Origin: Chloroflexota bacterium
GTDB lineage: Bacteria; Chloroflexota; UBA6077; JACQUR01
DNA: 21,721 nt
Assembly (NCBI GenBank): GCA_016210245.1
Contig: JACQUR010000232.1
Coordinates: 1-21,721 of the forward strand
Direction of reading: 5' to 3'
Position numbers and translations under genes: made by a program
Part shown: positions 13,285 through 21,721 of the stretch, piece after piece
Layout: every line of letters starts with the position of its first letter
How positions within the stretch are numbered: the stretch's first letter is position 1
The notes under the pieces: model-generated
Databases searched by the model: none
What the model was told of the DNA's origin: nothing
Seen by the model: the letters and a program-made list of their open reading frames with translations, nothing else

Positions 13285-14339
13285 GTCCCTCAGGAGTGGG
13301 CAGGAACAGCAGGGTGTAGCGCGCGGGCTTGTTCCTCGGGGGTGGGGAGGTTTGGGTATCGGATGGGCACTGGGCAGCCTCCCTGCAGCGTGGCGGGAGC
13401 GGGGAGCGTTCGGTGGGCTCGGCGAGCGCCGCGGTGGCGGCAAGCTGCCTGGTCAGCACAGGGATGAGGCGGCACAGCCAGGGGCGCCAGTCATGGGCGG
13501 GGTGGTGGAGCACCTGCCGACCGCGCCAGAAGGCGCTCAGGCGATCCGTGGTGCTCCATCAGGGTTGGCGCGCCCACGCCGACGGGCACTCGGTGCGGCC
13601 GTCCGCCCTGACCGCCTGGTCGTGGGCCGCTCGCACCCAGTCGCCCGCCCGCAGGCGCACCGTGTAGCCCAGGCGCAGGTACCTCCGCCATCTGTCCAGA
13701 CCGCGAACAGCTTCAGGCTGGGAAAGCCCCGATCGGCCGGGGAGTGAACGGGACGCACGGCCGGCCAGTCGGCCAGAGTCCGAGAGTCCGGTCGAGCACC
13801 TGAATGACCGTGGCGGTGAAGGTGCCCTTGGGCCAGGGGTAGGGCAAGAGGCTCCAGGCGACGGGCTGCACGCGGCCGTGCAGCCGCACGCCCCAGGGTG
13901 AAGGTCTCCCAGCGGCCATAGCGGGTCGTATCCAGGATGAGACGGACTTCGGAGTCGGGCACCAGCGCCAGGGCGGTCCGCAGCAGATACAGGGTCAAGC
14001 GCTCGGTGCTCAGCATGGCGCGGCCCCGAGCCCGGCGCACGCGCCGCATCCCTTGGCGCGCCCCCGGCAGCGCGCGGGTCACCTCCGCCGGATGGAGCGA
14101 TTGGCTGGCCAGCGGTCCCCAGACGCTGTGACTGATCGTCAGCAGGGTGGTCGCAGGCATGGGGCTGAGCGGGGTCTTGAGCAAAGACAGCAGCAGGGGG
14201 TACGATGCCGGATCGGGCGCGCACAGGGCGATGGTCCTCCTCCCGCAGGAGCAAAGTGCGAGGGCACTCCCATCATCGCACGGCGTGCCCCCTCCTTTAC
14301 GTGCTCCACCTCACTTGTTCCTGCCCTTTCCTGAGGGAC
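13285..14339 (-). mobile_element. Decayed IS4-like insertion sequence with 24-bp terminal inverted repeats
   Basis: The left terminal repeat 13285-13308 (GTCCCTCAGGAGTGGGCAGG...) and the reverse complement of the right one, 14316-14339, match at 22 of 24 positions, differing only at the twelfth and thirteenth bases. They bracket a 1,055-bp segment containing a broken transposase on the minus strand. No clear target-site duplication is visible, consistent with age or flanking loss. The right end lies 48 bp before the nitrate transporter start codon. A GGGGGCTTGTCCC motif overlaps that end (14335-14347, minus strand). Confidence 0.82.
13345..14275 (-). pseudogene. Frameshifted IS4-like DDE transposase
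   Basis: Pieces of one transposase are spread over all three minus-strand frames. The N-terminal part includes Leu-Ser-Thr-Glu-Arg-Leu-Thr-Leu-Tyr-Leu-Leu and Leu-Ile-Leu-Asp-Thr-Thr-Arg-Tyr-Gly-Arg-Trp (the first catalytic Asp region, ~13950). A second frame gives Leu-Leu-Pro-Tyr-Pro-Trp-Pro-Lys-Gly-Thr-Phe (~13840). The first frame resumes with Ala-Asp-Arg-Gly-Phe-Pro-Ser-Leu-Lys-Leu-Phe (~13725, second catalytic Asp region). The C-terminal part is Asp-Arg-Leu-Ser-Ala-Phe-Trp-Arg-Gly-Arg-Gln and Asp-Trp-Arg-Pro-Trp-Leu (~13470-13540). At least three frameshifts rule out a working product. Ends are approximate. The family call rests on these motifs and the flanking terminal repeats. Confidence 0.75.
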
Positions 14340-14387
14340 AAGCCCCCACTGCGGTTGGGCGCATCCTGCTGAACGGGAGTGATTCGC
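14340..14387 (+). promoter_or_regulatory. Short leader between the insertion element and the transporter gene
   Basis: Only 48 bp separate the right terminal repeat from the transporter ATG. It contains part of a REP-like motif and a GGGAG ribosome site (14375-14379) eight bases before the ATG. I see no -10/-35 pair here, so any promoter would have to lie in the element or have been displaced by it. Confidence 0.5.
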
Positions 14388-15605
14388 ATGGAAACACGGG
14401 ACGCCAGCGGCGCCCGAATGGCGCTGGCGCTGGCCACCATCGCCTTCGCGCTGTGTTTCGCAGTCTGGGGCTCGATCGCGCCGCTGGCGCCGCTCTTCCG
14501 CGACCTGTACCGGCTGTCCACCACCCAGGTCGGGCTGCTGGTGGCGGTACCGGTCCTGCTTGGATCGCTGGCCCGCATTCCGCTCGGCATGCTGACCGAC
14601 CGCTACGGCGGGCGGCTGGTGTTCACGGCCCTGATGCTGGTCGTGCTGGCGCCGGCCGCCCTGGCGGGCCTGGCCACCTCGTACGCTGCGCTCCTGGCGG
14701 TTAGCTTCTTCCTCGGTCTGGCCGGGGCGTCGTTCGCGGTGGGCGTGCCCTTTGTGGCCCGCTGGTTCCCGCCCGCGCGGCAGGGGTTCGCGCTGGGCGT
14801 CTACGGGATGGGCAACATCGGCACCGCGCTGGCCAGTTTTCTGCTGCCCCGCGTGGCGGGCGGCCTCGGCTGGCCGGCAGCCTACTGGATGTTCTTGCCC
14901 GCGCTGCTGATGATGGCGCTCCTGTTCTGGCTGCTGGGGCGCGAGGCGCCCGGGTTCACCCCCCGCGGCGAGGGGCTGGCCGAGCGGTTCGCCGTCTTGC
15001 AGCGCCGGCCGGTCGCCTGGGTGCTGGCCCTGTTCTACTTCGTCACCTTTGGCGGCTTCGTGGCGATCGGCATCTACCTGCCGACGCTGCTGGTGAGCGA
15101 GTATGGCCTGGAGGCGGTGGATGCCGGCACCAGGGCGGCCGGCTTCGTCGTCCTGGCCACGCTGGCGCGCCCGCTGGGCGGCTACCTCGCCGATCGCTGG
15201 GGCGGCCCACCGCTGCTCAATGGGGTGTTCGTCGTGGTGGCCGCGCTGGCGGTGGTGCTGGCCTTCGGACCGGGTATGGTCCCCATCACCGTGGCCTTCC
15301 TGGGCATCGCCTGTGCGCTCGGGCTGGGCAACGGCGCGGTCTTCAAGCTGGTAGCGGAGCACTTCCCCCGCGAGGCGGGCACGGTGGCCGGCCTGGTCGG
15401 CGCGGCGGGTGGGCTGGGCGGCTTCTTCCCACCCCTGGTGATGGGCCTCGTCCGTGACCTGACCGGCGCCTACGCCATTGGCTTCATGTTGCTGTCCGAG
15501 TTCGCGCTCGTCTGCCTGCTGGTGAACGTCCTGGCCCTCCAGCAACGAGCCAGCCTGCTGGCACCGAGCGAGGAGCGGACGAGCCAGGGCCAGGGCCGTC
15601 GGTAG
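14388..15605 (+). CDS. narK: NarK/NasA-family nitrate/nitrite transporter (MFS)
   Basis: Inner-membrane major-facilitator carrier of the nitrate/nitrite porter family, expected to import nitrate, export nitrite, or exchange the two. The 405 residues contain about 12 helices. Substrate-binding arginines typical of the family are seen at R63 (Leu-Ala-Arg-Ile-Pro-Leu-Gly) and about R261 (Leu-Ala-Arg-Pro-Leu-Gly-Gly). Both glycine/asparagine signatures are present: Gly-Val-Tyr-Gly-Met-Gly-Asn-Ile-Gly near 140 and Gly-Leu-Gly-Asn-Gly-Ala-Val-Phe-Lys-Leu near 315, with Gly-Ala-Ala-Gly-Gly-Leu-Gly-Gly-Phe after it. ATG 14388 is preferred to GTG 14379 because GGGAG sits eight bases before it. It is monocistronic here and convergent with the glucan synthase gene. 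Its presence supports nitrate as the substrate of the reductase at 800-3100. Confidence 0.9.
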   Translation: METRDASGARMALALATIAFALCFAVWGSIAPLAPLFRDLYRLSTTQVGLLVAVPVLLGSLARIPLGMLTDRYGGRLVFTALMLVVLAPAALAGLATSYAALLAVSFFLGLAGASFAVGVPFVARWFPPARQGFALGVYGMGNIGTALASFLLPRVAGGLGWPAAYWMFLPALLMMALLFWLLGREAPGFTPRGEGLAERFAVLQRRPVAWVLALFYFVTFGGFVAIGIYLPTLLVSEYGLEAVDAGTRAAGFVVLATLARPLGGYLADRWGGPPLLNGVFVVVAALAVVLAFGPGMVPITVAFLGIACALGLGNGAVFKLVAEHFPREAGTVAGLVGAAGGLGGFFPPLVMGLVRDLTGAYAIGFMLLSEFALVCLLVNVLALQQRASLLAPSEERTSQGQGRR

Positions 15606-15642
15606 AGGCAGGCACAGGGGTCACGTGCTCCGACTTATTCAC

Positions 15643-18600
15643 TTACGAGGCACCGGCACCGCGAGGTCCGAGCCTGACTACCACAGCGTGGCTCCCCCCG
15701 TCGTCTTCCAGCGCGATCGCCTGCCCGGACTGGCGCTGGCCGTCGACCTCGACCCAGACCACGTCTCGCGAGACGTGGTCCGGGTTCTCGACGCGGATCT
15801 CGTAGTGCGCGCTCCGGAAGCGGCAGCGGAGCGTGAAGCCTGGCCAGTCGGCCGGAATGGCCGGGTCGAGCCGGAGCTCGCTGCCCCGGAGCTTGAGCCC
15901 GAGCACCTCCTCCAGCCAGATCCGGTACATCCAGCCGGCCGAGCCTGTGTACCAGGTCCAGCCCCCCTGGCCGACGTGGCCTTCGAGCGAATAAACGTCG
16001 GCCGCCACGACGTAGGGCTCGACCCGGTAGCGCTCGACCGCCTCGGGCGTGCGCGCGTGCTCGACCGGATTGAGCATCCTGAGGATCTCGACCGCCCGGT
16101 CGCCTTCGCCCCGCCGGGCAAAGGCCATCGCCACCCAGAGCGCGGCGTGGGTGTACTGCCCACCGTTCTCGCGGACGCCCGGAGGATATCCCTTGACGTA
16201 ACCTGGGTCCAGCGCCGACTTCTCGAAGGGCGGCGTGAAGAGGAGCACCAGCTCATCGGCCGAACGCACGAGGTGCTCCTCCACGGAGCGCAGCGCCCGT
16301 TCGGCCCGCGCCGGGTCCGCCGCGCCGGAGAGCACCGCCCACGACTGCGGCAGCGAGTCGATCCGCGCCTCCGCGTTGTCCCGCGAGCCAAGCGGCGTCC
16401 CGTCGTCGAAGTAGGCGCGCCGATACCACTCGCCGTCCCAGGCGTGCTCCTCCACGGCGGCCACCAGGCGCTCGGCCTTCGATCGGCACTCCCACGCCTC
16501 CTCGCTCTGCCCGCGCCTCTCTAACAACTCGGCAAAGCCGCCGAGCACGTCGACGAGGAACCAGGCGAGCCAGACGCTTTCGCCCCGGCCTGCCGCGCCA
16601 ACCCGGTTCAGCCCGTCGTTCCAGTCGCCGGTGCCGATGAGTGGCAGGCCGTGCGGGCCGGAGGTCAGGCCCCGGGCGAGTGCCCGCCGGCAGTGCTCGA
16701 GCAGCGAATGGGCTTCGAGTGAGATCGTCGGCATGAAGTACGTTTCTTGCTCGCCTTCGGTGAGCGCGCGCCCCTCGAGGAAGGGCGCCGTCTCGTCGAG
16801 GATGCCCACATCGCCGGTCACCCGGACATACTGCGCCGTGGCGTAGGGCAGCCAGAGCAGGTCGTCGGAGCTCCGCGTTCGCACGCCCGCCCCTGACTGA
16901 GGGTGCCACCAGTGCTGGACGTCGCCCTCCACGAACTGGCGGGAGGCCGCGGCGAGGATCTGCTGGCGGGCGATCTCGGGCGCCGCGTAGACGAGGGCGA
17001 GGCAGTCCTGGAGTTGGTCGCGGAAGCCGATGGCGCCGCCCGACTGGTAGAAGGCCGAGCGGGCCCAGATGCGGCAGGAGAGCGCCTGGTAGAGGAGCCA
17101 CCGGTTGAGCAGGAAGTTGACGGCCAGGTCCGGCGTCTCCACTTCGACCGTTCCGAGCAGGCGGTCCCACCAGGTTCGGGTCTCCTGGAGTGCCTGCTCG
17201 ACCCGGATGGGATCCCGAAAGCGCTCGACCAGCCGCTGCGCCTCGGCCGTGTCCAGGGCCTCGCCGATCAGGAAGGTGACCTCCGTCTCCTGCCCGGGGT
17301 CGATCTCGACCACCACCTGGAGCGCCGCGCAAGGGTCGAGGCCCGCGCCGGCCTGGCCGGAGAGTGTCTGGCGCAGGAGCGCGGCCGGCCGGGCGTACGA
17401 GCCGTTTCGACCGAGGAACTCGGTCCGGTCGGCGGTGTAGGCCAGCGGCAGTGGGCTCGCGCTGGCGAAGGCGACGCGGCTCCCGAAGTCTGGATGGTAG
17501 GCGTTGCGCACGAGCAGCGCCCGGCTTCCAGCGTCCCAGCTCGTGGCGAGGTGCATCTGGGTGTCCTCGCGGTTCGTGCCAAGGACCCAGTCGACGTAGG
17601 CAAAGACGCTGAGCCGCCGGCGGTGCGACGAGCGGTTGCGGAGCCGAAGGCGCTGGACTCGGACGGGCGCACCTCCCGCCTCGTCCAGCGGCACGAAGGT
17701 CACCAACTCCTGCTCGATGGCGTGGCTGTTGTGCTCGAAGAGGGTGTACCCCTGGCCGTGGCGCGCCCGGTAGGCGTCGAGCTCCCGGATGGGCGCGGCG
17801 GTCGGCGTCCAGAACACCCCCAGGTGCTCGTCGCGGATGTAGATTCCTTCGCCCGGAGGGTCGCTCAACGGGTCATTGGACCACGGGAGCAGCCGGTTGG
17901 CCTGGGAGTTCGCGGCCCAGGCGAAGCCCGACCCGGACTCCGAGACGAGGGTGCCGAAGCCCGGGTTGGCGAGCACGTTCACCCAGGGCGCCGGAGTGCG
18001 CGCGCCGGGCCCGAGGTAGATCGCGTACTCCCGACCGTCGGGGGTGAAGCCGCCCAGCCCGTTGAAGTACGGCAGCTCCAGGAACGGCAGCGGCGCCGAG
18101 GGTTCCTCGCTCGCCCGTCGCCCGATGGCGAGGGGCGGCGGTACCTTCGCCGCCTCGGCCGGGATCCCGAGCTGCTGGACGAGCGGGCCGCGCGCGGCTA
18201 CCAGCACCACCCGGGCCGCGGCGAAGAGCAGCGTCAGGTTGTCGTCCGCCAGCGGCTGGGTCGGACGCAAGAAGATGCCGCCCGGCTGGTCGAGCGGGGT
18301 GCGCGGGGCGTGGCGTTGGATGACTCGCCGCAGATCTCCCTGCAGGCGCTGCTCGTAACCGCCGGCCTCCTCGTTGAGGATCACCAGGTCGGTCCGGAAC
18401 CCGAGGAGTCGCCAGTAGGCGTGGGCAAGCAGCGCCTCCCGGACGGCAGCCATGTCGCGCCGGTCGCCGATCGTGACGAGGAGGATCGGCAGGTCGCCCG
18501 AGATGCCGTGGACCCAGAGGCCGGCCTGGCCCAGCCGGTTCCGACGGAGCTGGCGTTCGGATGTCCGCAGCCGGGCGCTCGGATACAGGAGGGGGCCGGC

Positions 18601-21600
18601 GAGCTGCTGGAAGCGCCGGAGGTCGTCGGCCGTCGCCCCGAGCTGGCGGGCGGCCGATTGCCCCTGGTGCAGGGCAGCTTCGAGAGCCCGGTGGGCAACG
18701 CGGAGGTCACGGTACTTCTCGACCAGGGTCAGCACTCCCTCGCGGCTCTCGGCCGCCGCGGTCACGAACGCCAGCGCGACGCGCTCGCCCGGGGCGAGCG
18801 TTACCTCGCAGCGCAGGCTGAAGATCGCGTCCAGCACCGGCCCGACGCTGCCGGTGAGTCCGGTCTCGATCGCCAGGGGGTTCTCCAGGCTCCGGCCCCG
18901 CCCGAGGAAACACGCCCGGTCGGTCTCGTAGCCTGTGGCCGCGACCGCCACGTCCGGCGAGGTCGGCAGCGCCAGGATGTGGGCGGCCCAGACCGTGGGG
19001 TCGTACGTCGAGCGGGGCTTGCGCCGGGCGAGGAGGGCGTTCTGCGCTGGGAGGGATTCGGTTTCGACGAACAGTTTGCCGAAGGCCGGGTGGGCCAGGT
19101 CCGCGGCGTGCGGCGCCAGCGCCAACTCGACGTAGCTGGTCACCTCGAGGCGCCGTCCGCGGTTCGAGTAGTTTGCGAGCGTCAGATAGCGGACCTCGAC
19201 GGCGTCCTCCGGCGAGACGCCGATCTCGGTTGTGGCGCCGATCCCGTGGTCGCGCCGCTCGAATTCGACCCGGCCGGCGCTGAACCTGGCCAGGTAGCGA
19301 GAGGCCGGCTTCCTGGTGGGTTGATAGGTCGCCGACCAGACCACGCCGCGGTCCAGGTCTTTGAGGTAGCAGAAGACGCCGTGGGAATCGAGCGTGGTGT
19401 CCGCTCGCCAACGCGTGACGTCCAGGTCGCGCCAACGGCTGAAGCCGCCTCCGGCTGAGGTCACCATCACCGTGTAGGTGCCGTTGCCGAGCAGGTGTGT
19501 CGCGGGGGCCGGCGCGTCCAGCGGGGCGGTCGGCTCGGCCGGACCGCCCGCCGATCGGCGGGCGGGCGCCTCGCCGCGCTCGGTCGCTTCGACGAGCAGC
19601 GGCGCCACCGGGGCCCGCTCGAAAAGCAGGGGCTCGACGGCCTGGATCCGCAGATCGGCGTGGAACCGGCTCGGCATGGCGCCGGCTTTCAGGACATTGT
19701 CAAGCGCCAGCAGTATCATGCCCTGGTGGTGGACCATGTAGGTGTGGACGACGACTCCGTGGCGACCCTTCGGCTGGCGCTGCCAGGTGTAGTCGATCGA
19801 GTCGTAGTAGCCGTAGTCGCCGCGTAGCCCCAACTGGCCGAGCCGTTTGAGGTTCGCCAGCGCGGCCACGGGATCGACCATCAGGGCGAGCGCGCTGGCG
19901 TAGGGCGCCACGACCAGGTCATCGGCGAGACCCCGCTTGAGCCCGAGGCCGGGCACCCCAAACGCCTGGTACTGGTAGATCTGGTTGGCGTCAACGGCCG
20001 CGAAGGCCGACTCGGAGATGCCCCAGGGGACGCCCTGCTGGAGCCCGTAGTCGATCTGGAGCCCGACCGTCTCCCGGTAGGCCTCGTCCAGGAGCGTGTG
20101 CCGGTAGCTGTGTATCAGGAGCACTGGCATCAGGTACTCGAACATCGTCCCGCTCCAGGAGAAGAGCACCCGGTGCCCCTGGGCTTTTCCAAAGGGTCGC
20201 CCCAGGGCAAACCAGTGCTCGGCGGGCACGTCGCCCCGGGCGATGGCCACCAGGCTCGCCAGCCGAGCCTCGCTGGCCAGGAGGTCGTAGTACGAGGAGT
20301 CGAAGCGTCGGTCGCTGACGTTGTACCCGATGGCGAACAGCCGGCGCTTCGGGTCGTAGAGAAAGCGCAGGTTCATTGCGTCGGCGAGGCCCTCGACGCG
20401 CGTGATGAGCCGCTCGAGTCGAGCGGCGAGATCGGCCGGACACTCGGCCACAGGAAGATAGCGGTCGGCGACGTCGAGCCAGGCCAGCACCTGGCGCTCG
20501 ACCTGAGCCGCCCAGTAGGCGGCACCCGTCTTGTCGCCCCTGGCCAGGTGGCCAGGCCGGGTGGCCGAGCCGGCCCGCAGGGCCTCGGCAAGCTCCCGCG
20601 CCGGCCCCACCGCTGCTCGGAGGCGCCCGACGATCTCGGCGCGTTGGTCCGGGGGGTTGGCGAACAGCCTCGACAGATCTCTGACGACGTTGCTGCTGCG
20701 TCCGGCGTCGACGCTCCGGGGAAACTCGGCCGCCGACCGCTCGTGGACGAGGACGAGCGCGAGGGTGTCCGCCAGGCCTCGCAGCGCTTCGGGCCCGATG
20801 GCCGGACGGGAGAGCATCTCGCGGTAGCCCTGGGCGAGTGTCCACAGGCTCGCCAGCAGGTTACCGCTGTCGACGGTCGAGACGTAGCGCGGCGGCAGCG
20901 GCTCGAGAGTCCGGGTGTGGTACCAGTTGAGGAGGTGCCCCTCGAAGCGCTCGAGCCGGTCGATGGTGTCCAGGGTCGCTTGCCCACGCTCGACCACCTG
21001 GTTGGGCGTGAGGTACCCGAGGTCGTGGGCCGCGAGCGTGGCGAGCAGCCAGAGACCGATGTTGGTCGGCGAGGTCCGTTCGGCGGTTTCGACCCGCGGC
21101 GCCTCCTGGTAGTTGTCGGGCGGCAGCCAGTTGGTCTGGGGCCCTACGAAGTCGTCGAAGTAGCGCCAGGTCTCCCGGGCGATCCGGCGCAGCATCTGCC
21201 GGTCCGAGCCGACCAGGGCCCGTTCCGGTTGGGTCTGGCGGGCGGCGCCGAGCCAGGCCACCAGAGCCGGCGAGACCAGCCACAGGAGCAGGTACGGCGC
21301 CGCCTCGGGCGCCGCGGCCGGGTTTGCCAGGAGAAGCGCTGCCCCTACTCCAACCGAGGCCAGGCTGGCCAGCGCCAACTGCCAGGCGAGCCGACGATCT
21401 CCAGCCCGCGCGTCCCGGCTCGCCGCCTTGTACGTCTGCCACTCGAGCAGGTCCCGGTGCGAGACGAGGCTTCGGAGCAGGGCGCGCGCGATCGCGTCGA
21501 GCGCAAAGGCGGCCTGGTGGACCAGGAGCGCCGCGGCGATGAGGGCCCGCAGCCAGACGATGCCCTGGTCGCGCCAGGCCCGCCGGGAGGCGAGGACGGC

Positions 21601-21721
21601 GCGCGGTTGGGTTGGCACCCAGGCAACCAGGCGCAGCGCCGGGGGCAGCAGCAGCATGAGGCCGACGAGGAGGCTCGCGAGCGCGGCCGAGCGGGGGAAG
21701 GCGAGCCAGCCTGCCAGGAGC
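15643..21721 (-). CDS. ndvB: Cyclic beta-1,2-glucan synthase-like protein (NdvB/ChvB), 5' partial
   Basis: Large membrane enzyme that in known relatives builds and cyclises beta-1,2-glucan. The frame is open to the right edge, so the N-terminal GT84 glycosyltransferase half is outside the window. About 2,026 residues remain of a family near 2,850. Numbering from the ATG at 21657: membrane segments lie within ~1-60 and ~92-140, with the family-typical Arg-Asp-Leu-Leu-Glu-Trp-Gln-Thr between; a glycoamylase-like domain spans ~430-640 (Phe-Ser-Trp-Ser-Gly-Thr-Met-Phe-Glu-Tyr); two GH94-type beta-sandwich regions lie near 720-990 and 1230-1500; and the (alpha/alpha)6 phosphorylase-like domain holds Gly-Thr-Gly-Asp-Trp-Asn-Asp-Gly near 1675, carrying the GH94 general acid. 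The ATG at 21657 is internal, not the start. Osmoprotective or cell-surface glucan is the likely product. Confidence 0.9.
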   Translation of the reverse strand, partial: LLAGWLAFPRSAALASLLVGLMLLLPPALRLVAWVPTQPRAVLASRRAWRDQGIVWLRALIAAALLVHQAAFALDAIARALLRSLVSHRDLLEWQTYKAASRDARAGDRRLAWQLALASLASVGVGAALLLANPAAAPEAAPYLLLWLVSPALVAWLGAARQTQPERALVGSDRQMLRRIARETWRYFDDFVGPQTNWLPPDNYQEAPRVETAERTSPTNIGLWLLATLAAHDLGYLTPNQVVERGQATLDTIDRLERFEGHLLNWYHTRTLEPLPPRYVSTVDSGNLLASLWTLAQGYREMLSRPAIGPEALRGLADTLALVLVHERSAAEFPRSVDAGRSSNVVRDLSRLFANPPDQRAEIVGRLRAAVGPARELAEALRAGSATRPGHLARGDKTGAAYWAAQVERQVLAWLDVADRYLPVAECPADLAARLERLITRVEGLADAMNLRFLYDPKRRLFAIGYNVSDRRFDSSYYDLLASEARLASLVAIARGDVPAEHWFALGRPFGKAQGHRVLFSWSGTMFEYLMPVLLIHSYRHTLLDEAYRETVGLQIDYGLQQGVPWGISESAFAAVDANQIYQYQAFGVPGLGLKRGLADDLVVAPYASALALMVDPVAALANLKRLGQLGLRGDYGYYDSIDYTWQRQPKGRHGVVVHTYMVHHQGMILLALDNVLKAGAMPSRFHADLRIQAVEPLLFERAPVAPLLVEATERGEAPARRSAGGPAEPTAPLDAPAPATHLLGNGTYTVMVTSAGGGFSRWRDLDVTRWRADTTLDSHGVFCYLKDLDRGVVWSATYQPTRKPASRYLARFSAGRVEFERRDHGIGATTEIGVSPEDAVEVRYLTLANYSNRGRRLEVTSYVELALAPHAADLAHPAFGKLFVETESLPAQNALLARRKPRSTYDPTVWAAHILALPTSPDVAVAATGYETDRACFLGRGRSLENPLAIETGLTGSVGPVLDAIFSLRCEVTLAPGERVALAFVTAAAESREGVLTLVEKYRDLRVAHRALEAALHQGQSAARQLGATADDLRRFQQLAGPLLYPSARLRTSERQLRRNRLGQAGLWVHGISGDLPILLVTIGDRRDMAAVREALLAHAYWRLLGFRTDLVILNEEAGGYEQRLQGDLRRVIQRHAPRTPLDQPGGIFLRPTQPLADDNLTLLFAAARVVLVAARGPLVQQLGIPAEAAKVPPPLAIGRRASEEPSAPLPFLELPYFNGLGGFTPDGREYAIYLGPGARTPAPWVNVLANPGFGTLVSESGSGFAWAANSQANRLLPWSNDPLSDPPGEGIYIRDEHLGVFWTPTAAPIRELDAYRARHGQGYTLFEHNSHAIEQELVTFVPLDEAGGAPVRVQRLRLRNRSSHRRRLSVFAYVDWVLGTNREDTQMHLATSWDAGSRALLVRNAYHPDFGSRVAFASASPLPLAYTADRTEFLGRNGSYARPAALLRQTLSGQAGAGLDPCAALQVVVEIDPGQETEVTFLIGEALDTAEAQRLVERFRDPIRVEQALQETRTWWDRLLGTVEVETPDLAVNFLLNRWLLYQALSCRIWARSAFYQSGGAIGFRDQLQDCLALVYAAPEIARQQILAAASRQFVEGDVQHWWHPQSGAGVRTRSSDDLLWLPYATAQYVRVTGDVGILDETAPFLEGRALTEGEQETYFMPTISLEAHSLLEHCRRALARGLTSGPHGLPLIGTGDWNDGLNRVGAAGRGESVWLAWFLVDVLGGFAELLERRGQSEEAWECRSKAERLVAAVEEHAWDGEWYRRAYFDDGTPLGSRDNAEARIDSLPQSWAVLSGAADPARAERALRSVEEHLVRSADELVLLFTPPFEKSALDPGYVKGYPPGVRENGGQYTHAALWVAMAFARRGEGDRAVEILRMLNPVEHARTPEAVERYRVEPYVVAADVYSLEGHVGQGGWTWYTGSAGWMYRIWLEEVLGLKLRGSELRLDPAIPADWPGFTLRCRFRSAHYEIRVENPDHVSRDVVWVEVDGQRQSGQAIALEDDGGSHAVVVRLGPRGAGAS

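Noticed and set aside
14139..15545. 468-codon open frame antisense to the nitrate transporter
   Set aside because: Low-complexity Gln/Arg/His composition, opposite a clear MFS protein.
16903..19458. 851-codon open frame antisense to the glucan synthase
   Set aside because: No domain is visible, and composition is that of a GC-driven shadow. The opposite strand encodes conserved GH94 motifs.
21655..21657. ATG at 21657 as the true start of the glucan synthase
   Set aside because: The frame stays open to the window edge with hydrophobic residues, and the family has a large GT84 domain before this point.

Overview
This is a 21.7 kb, very GC-rich window. Antisense frames are open almost everywhere, and there are several GTG or TTG start candidates. 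Short overlapping operons, a Tat-exported dual-cupredoxin lipoprotein, an NrfD-type membrane protein and a decayed IS4-like transposase fit a high-GC Chloroflexota-type bacterium (Thermomicrobia-like). That assignment is inference from gene style; the window holds no rRNA or other phylogenetic marker.

Bases 1-4549 (+) are a tight operon: a cytochrome-b-like membrane protein with a C-terminal pair of CxxC motifs (5' end outside the window), a cytoplasmic NasA/NarB-type molybdopterin nitrate reductase, a four-cluster ferredoxin, a membrane-anchored Rieske protein and a two-helix small protein. A perfect 56-bp palindrome sits between the first two genes. An 87-bp tandem duplication carrying REP-like hairpins overlaps the 3' end of the last.

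Bases 4855-9446 (-) are a convergent operon. In transcription order it encodes a Tat-exported ferredoxin, an NrfD/PsrC-like quinol-interacting membrane protein, an Ig-like membrane-anchored protein, a membrane-anchored mono-heme cytochrome c and a Tat/lipobox dual cupredoxin. There is no molybdenum subunit in this unit. Upstream, 9696-12732 (-), is a NarX/NarL-like histidine kinase and response regulator pair.

Bases 12733-14387 are a scar region. It holds the kinase promoter, a P-type ATPase C-terminal remnant and a roughly 1,055-bp decayed IS4-like element with 24-bp imperfect terminal inverted repeats. The element ends 48 bp before a NarK/NasA-family nitrate/nitrite transporter gene (14388-15605, +). 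Convergent to this, 15643-21721 (-) is the 3' two-thirds of a cyclic beta-1,2-glucan synthase-like (NdvB/ChvB) gene that runs off the right edge.

Taken together, nitrate import, a nitrate reductase with its own b-type, Rieske and ferredoxin partners, a second quinol-to-cytochrome c/cupredoxin module, and a NarXL-like sensor pair suggest one nitrate-linked electron-transfer locus. The pairing of a NasA-type enzyme with these membrane and extracytoplasmic carriers is the most unusual feature. How the two operons cooperate is inference.
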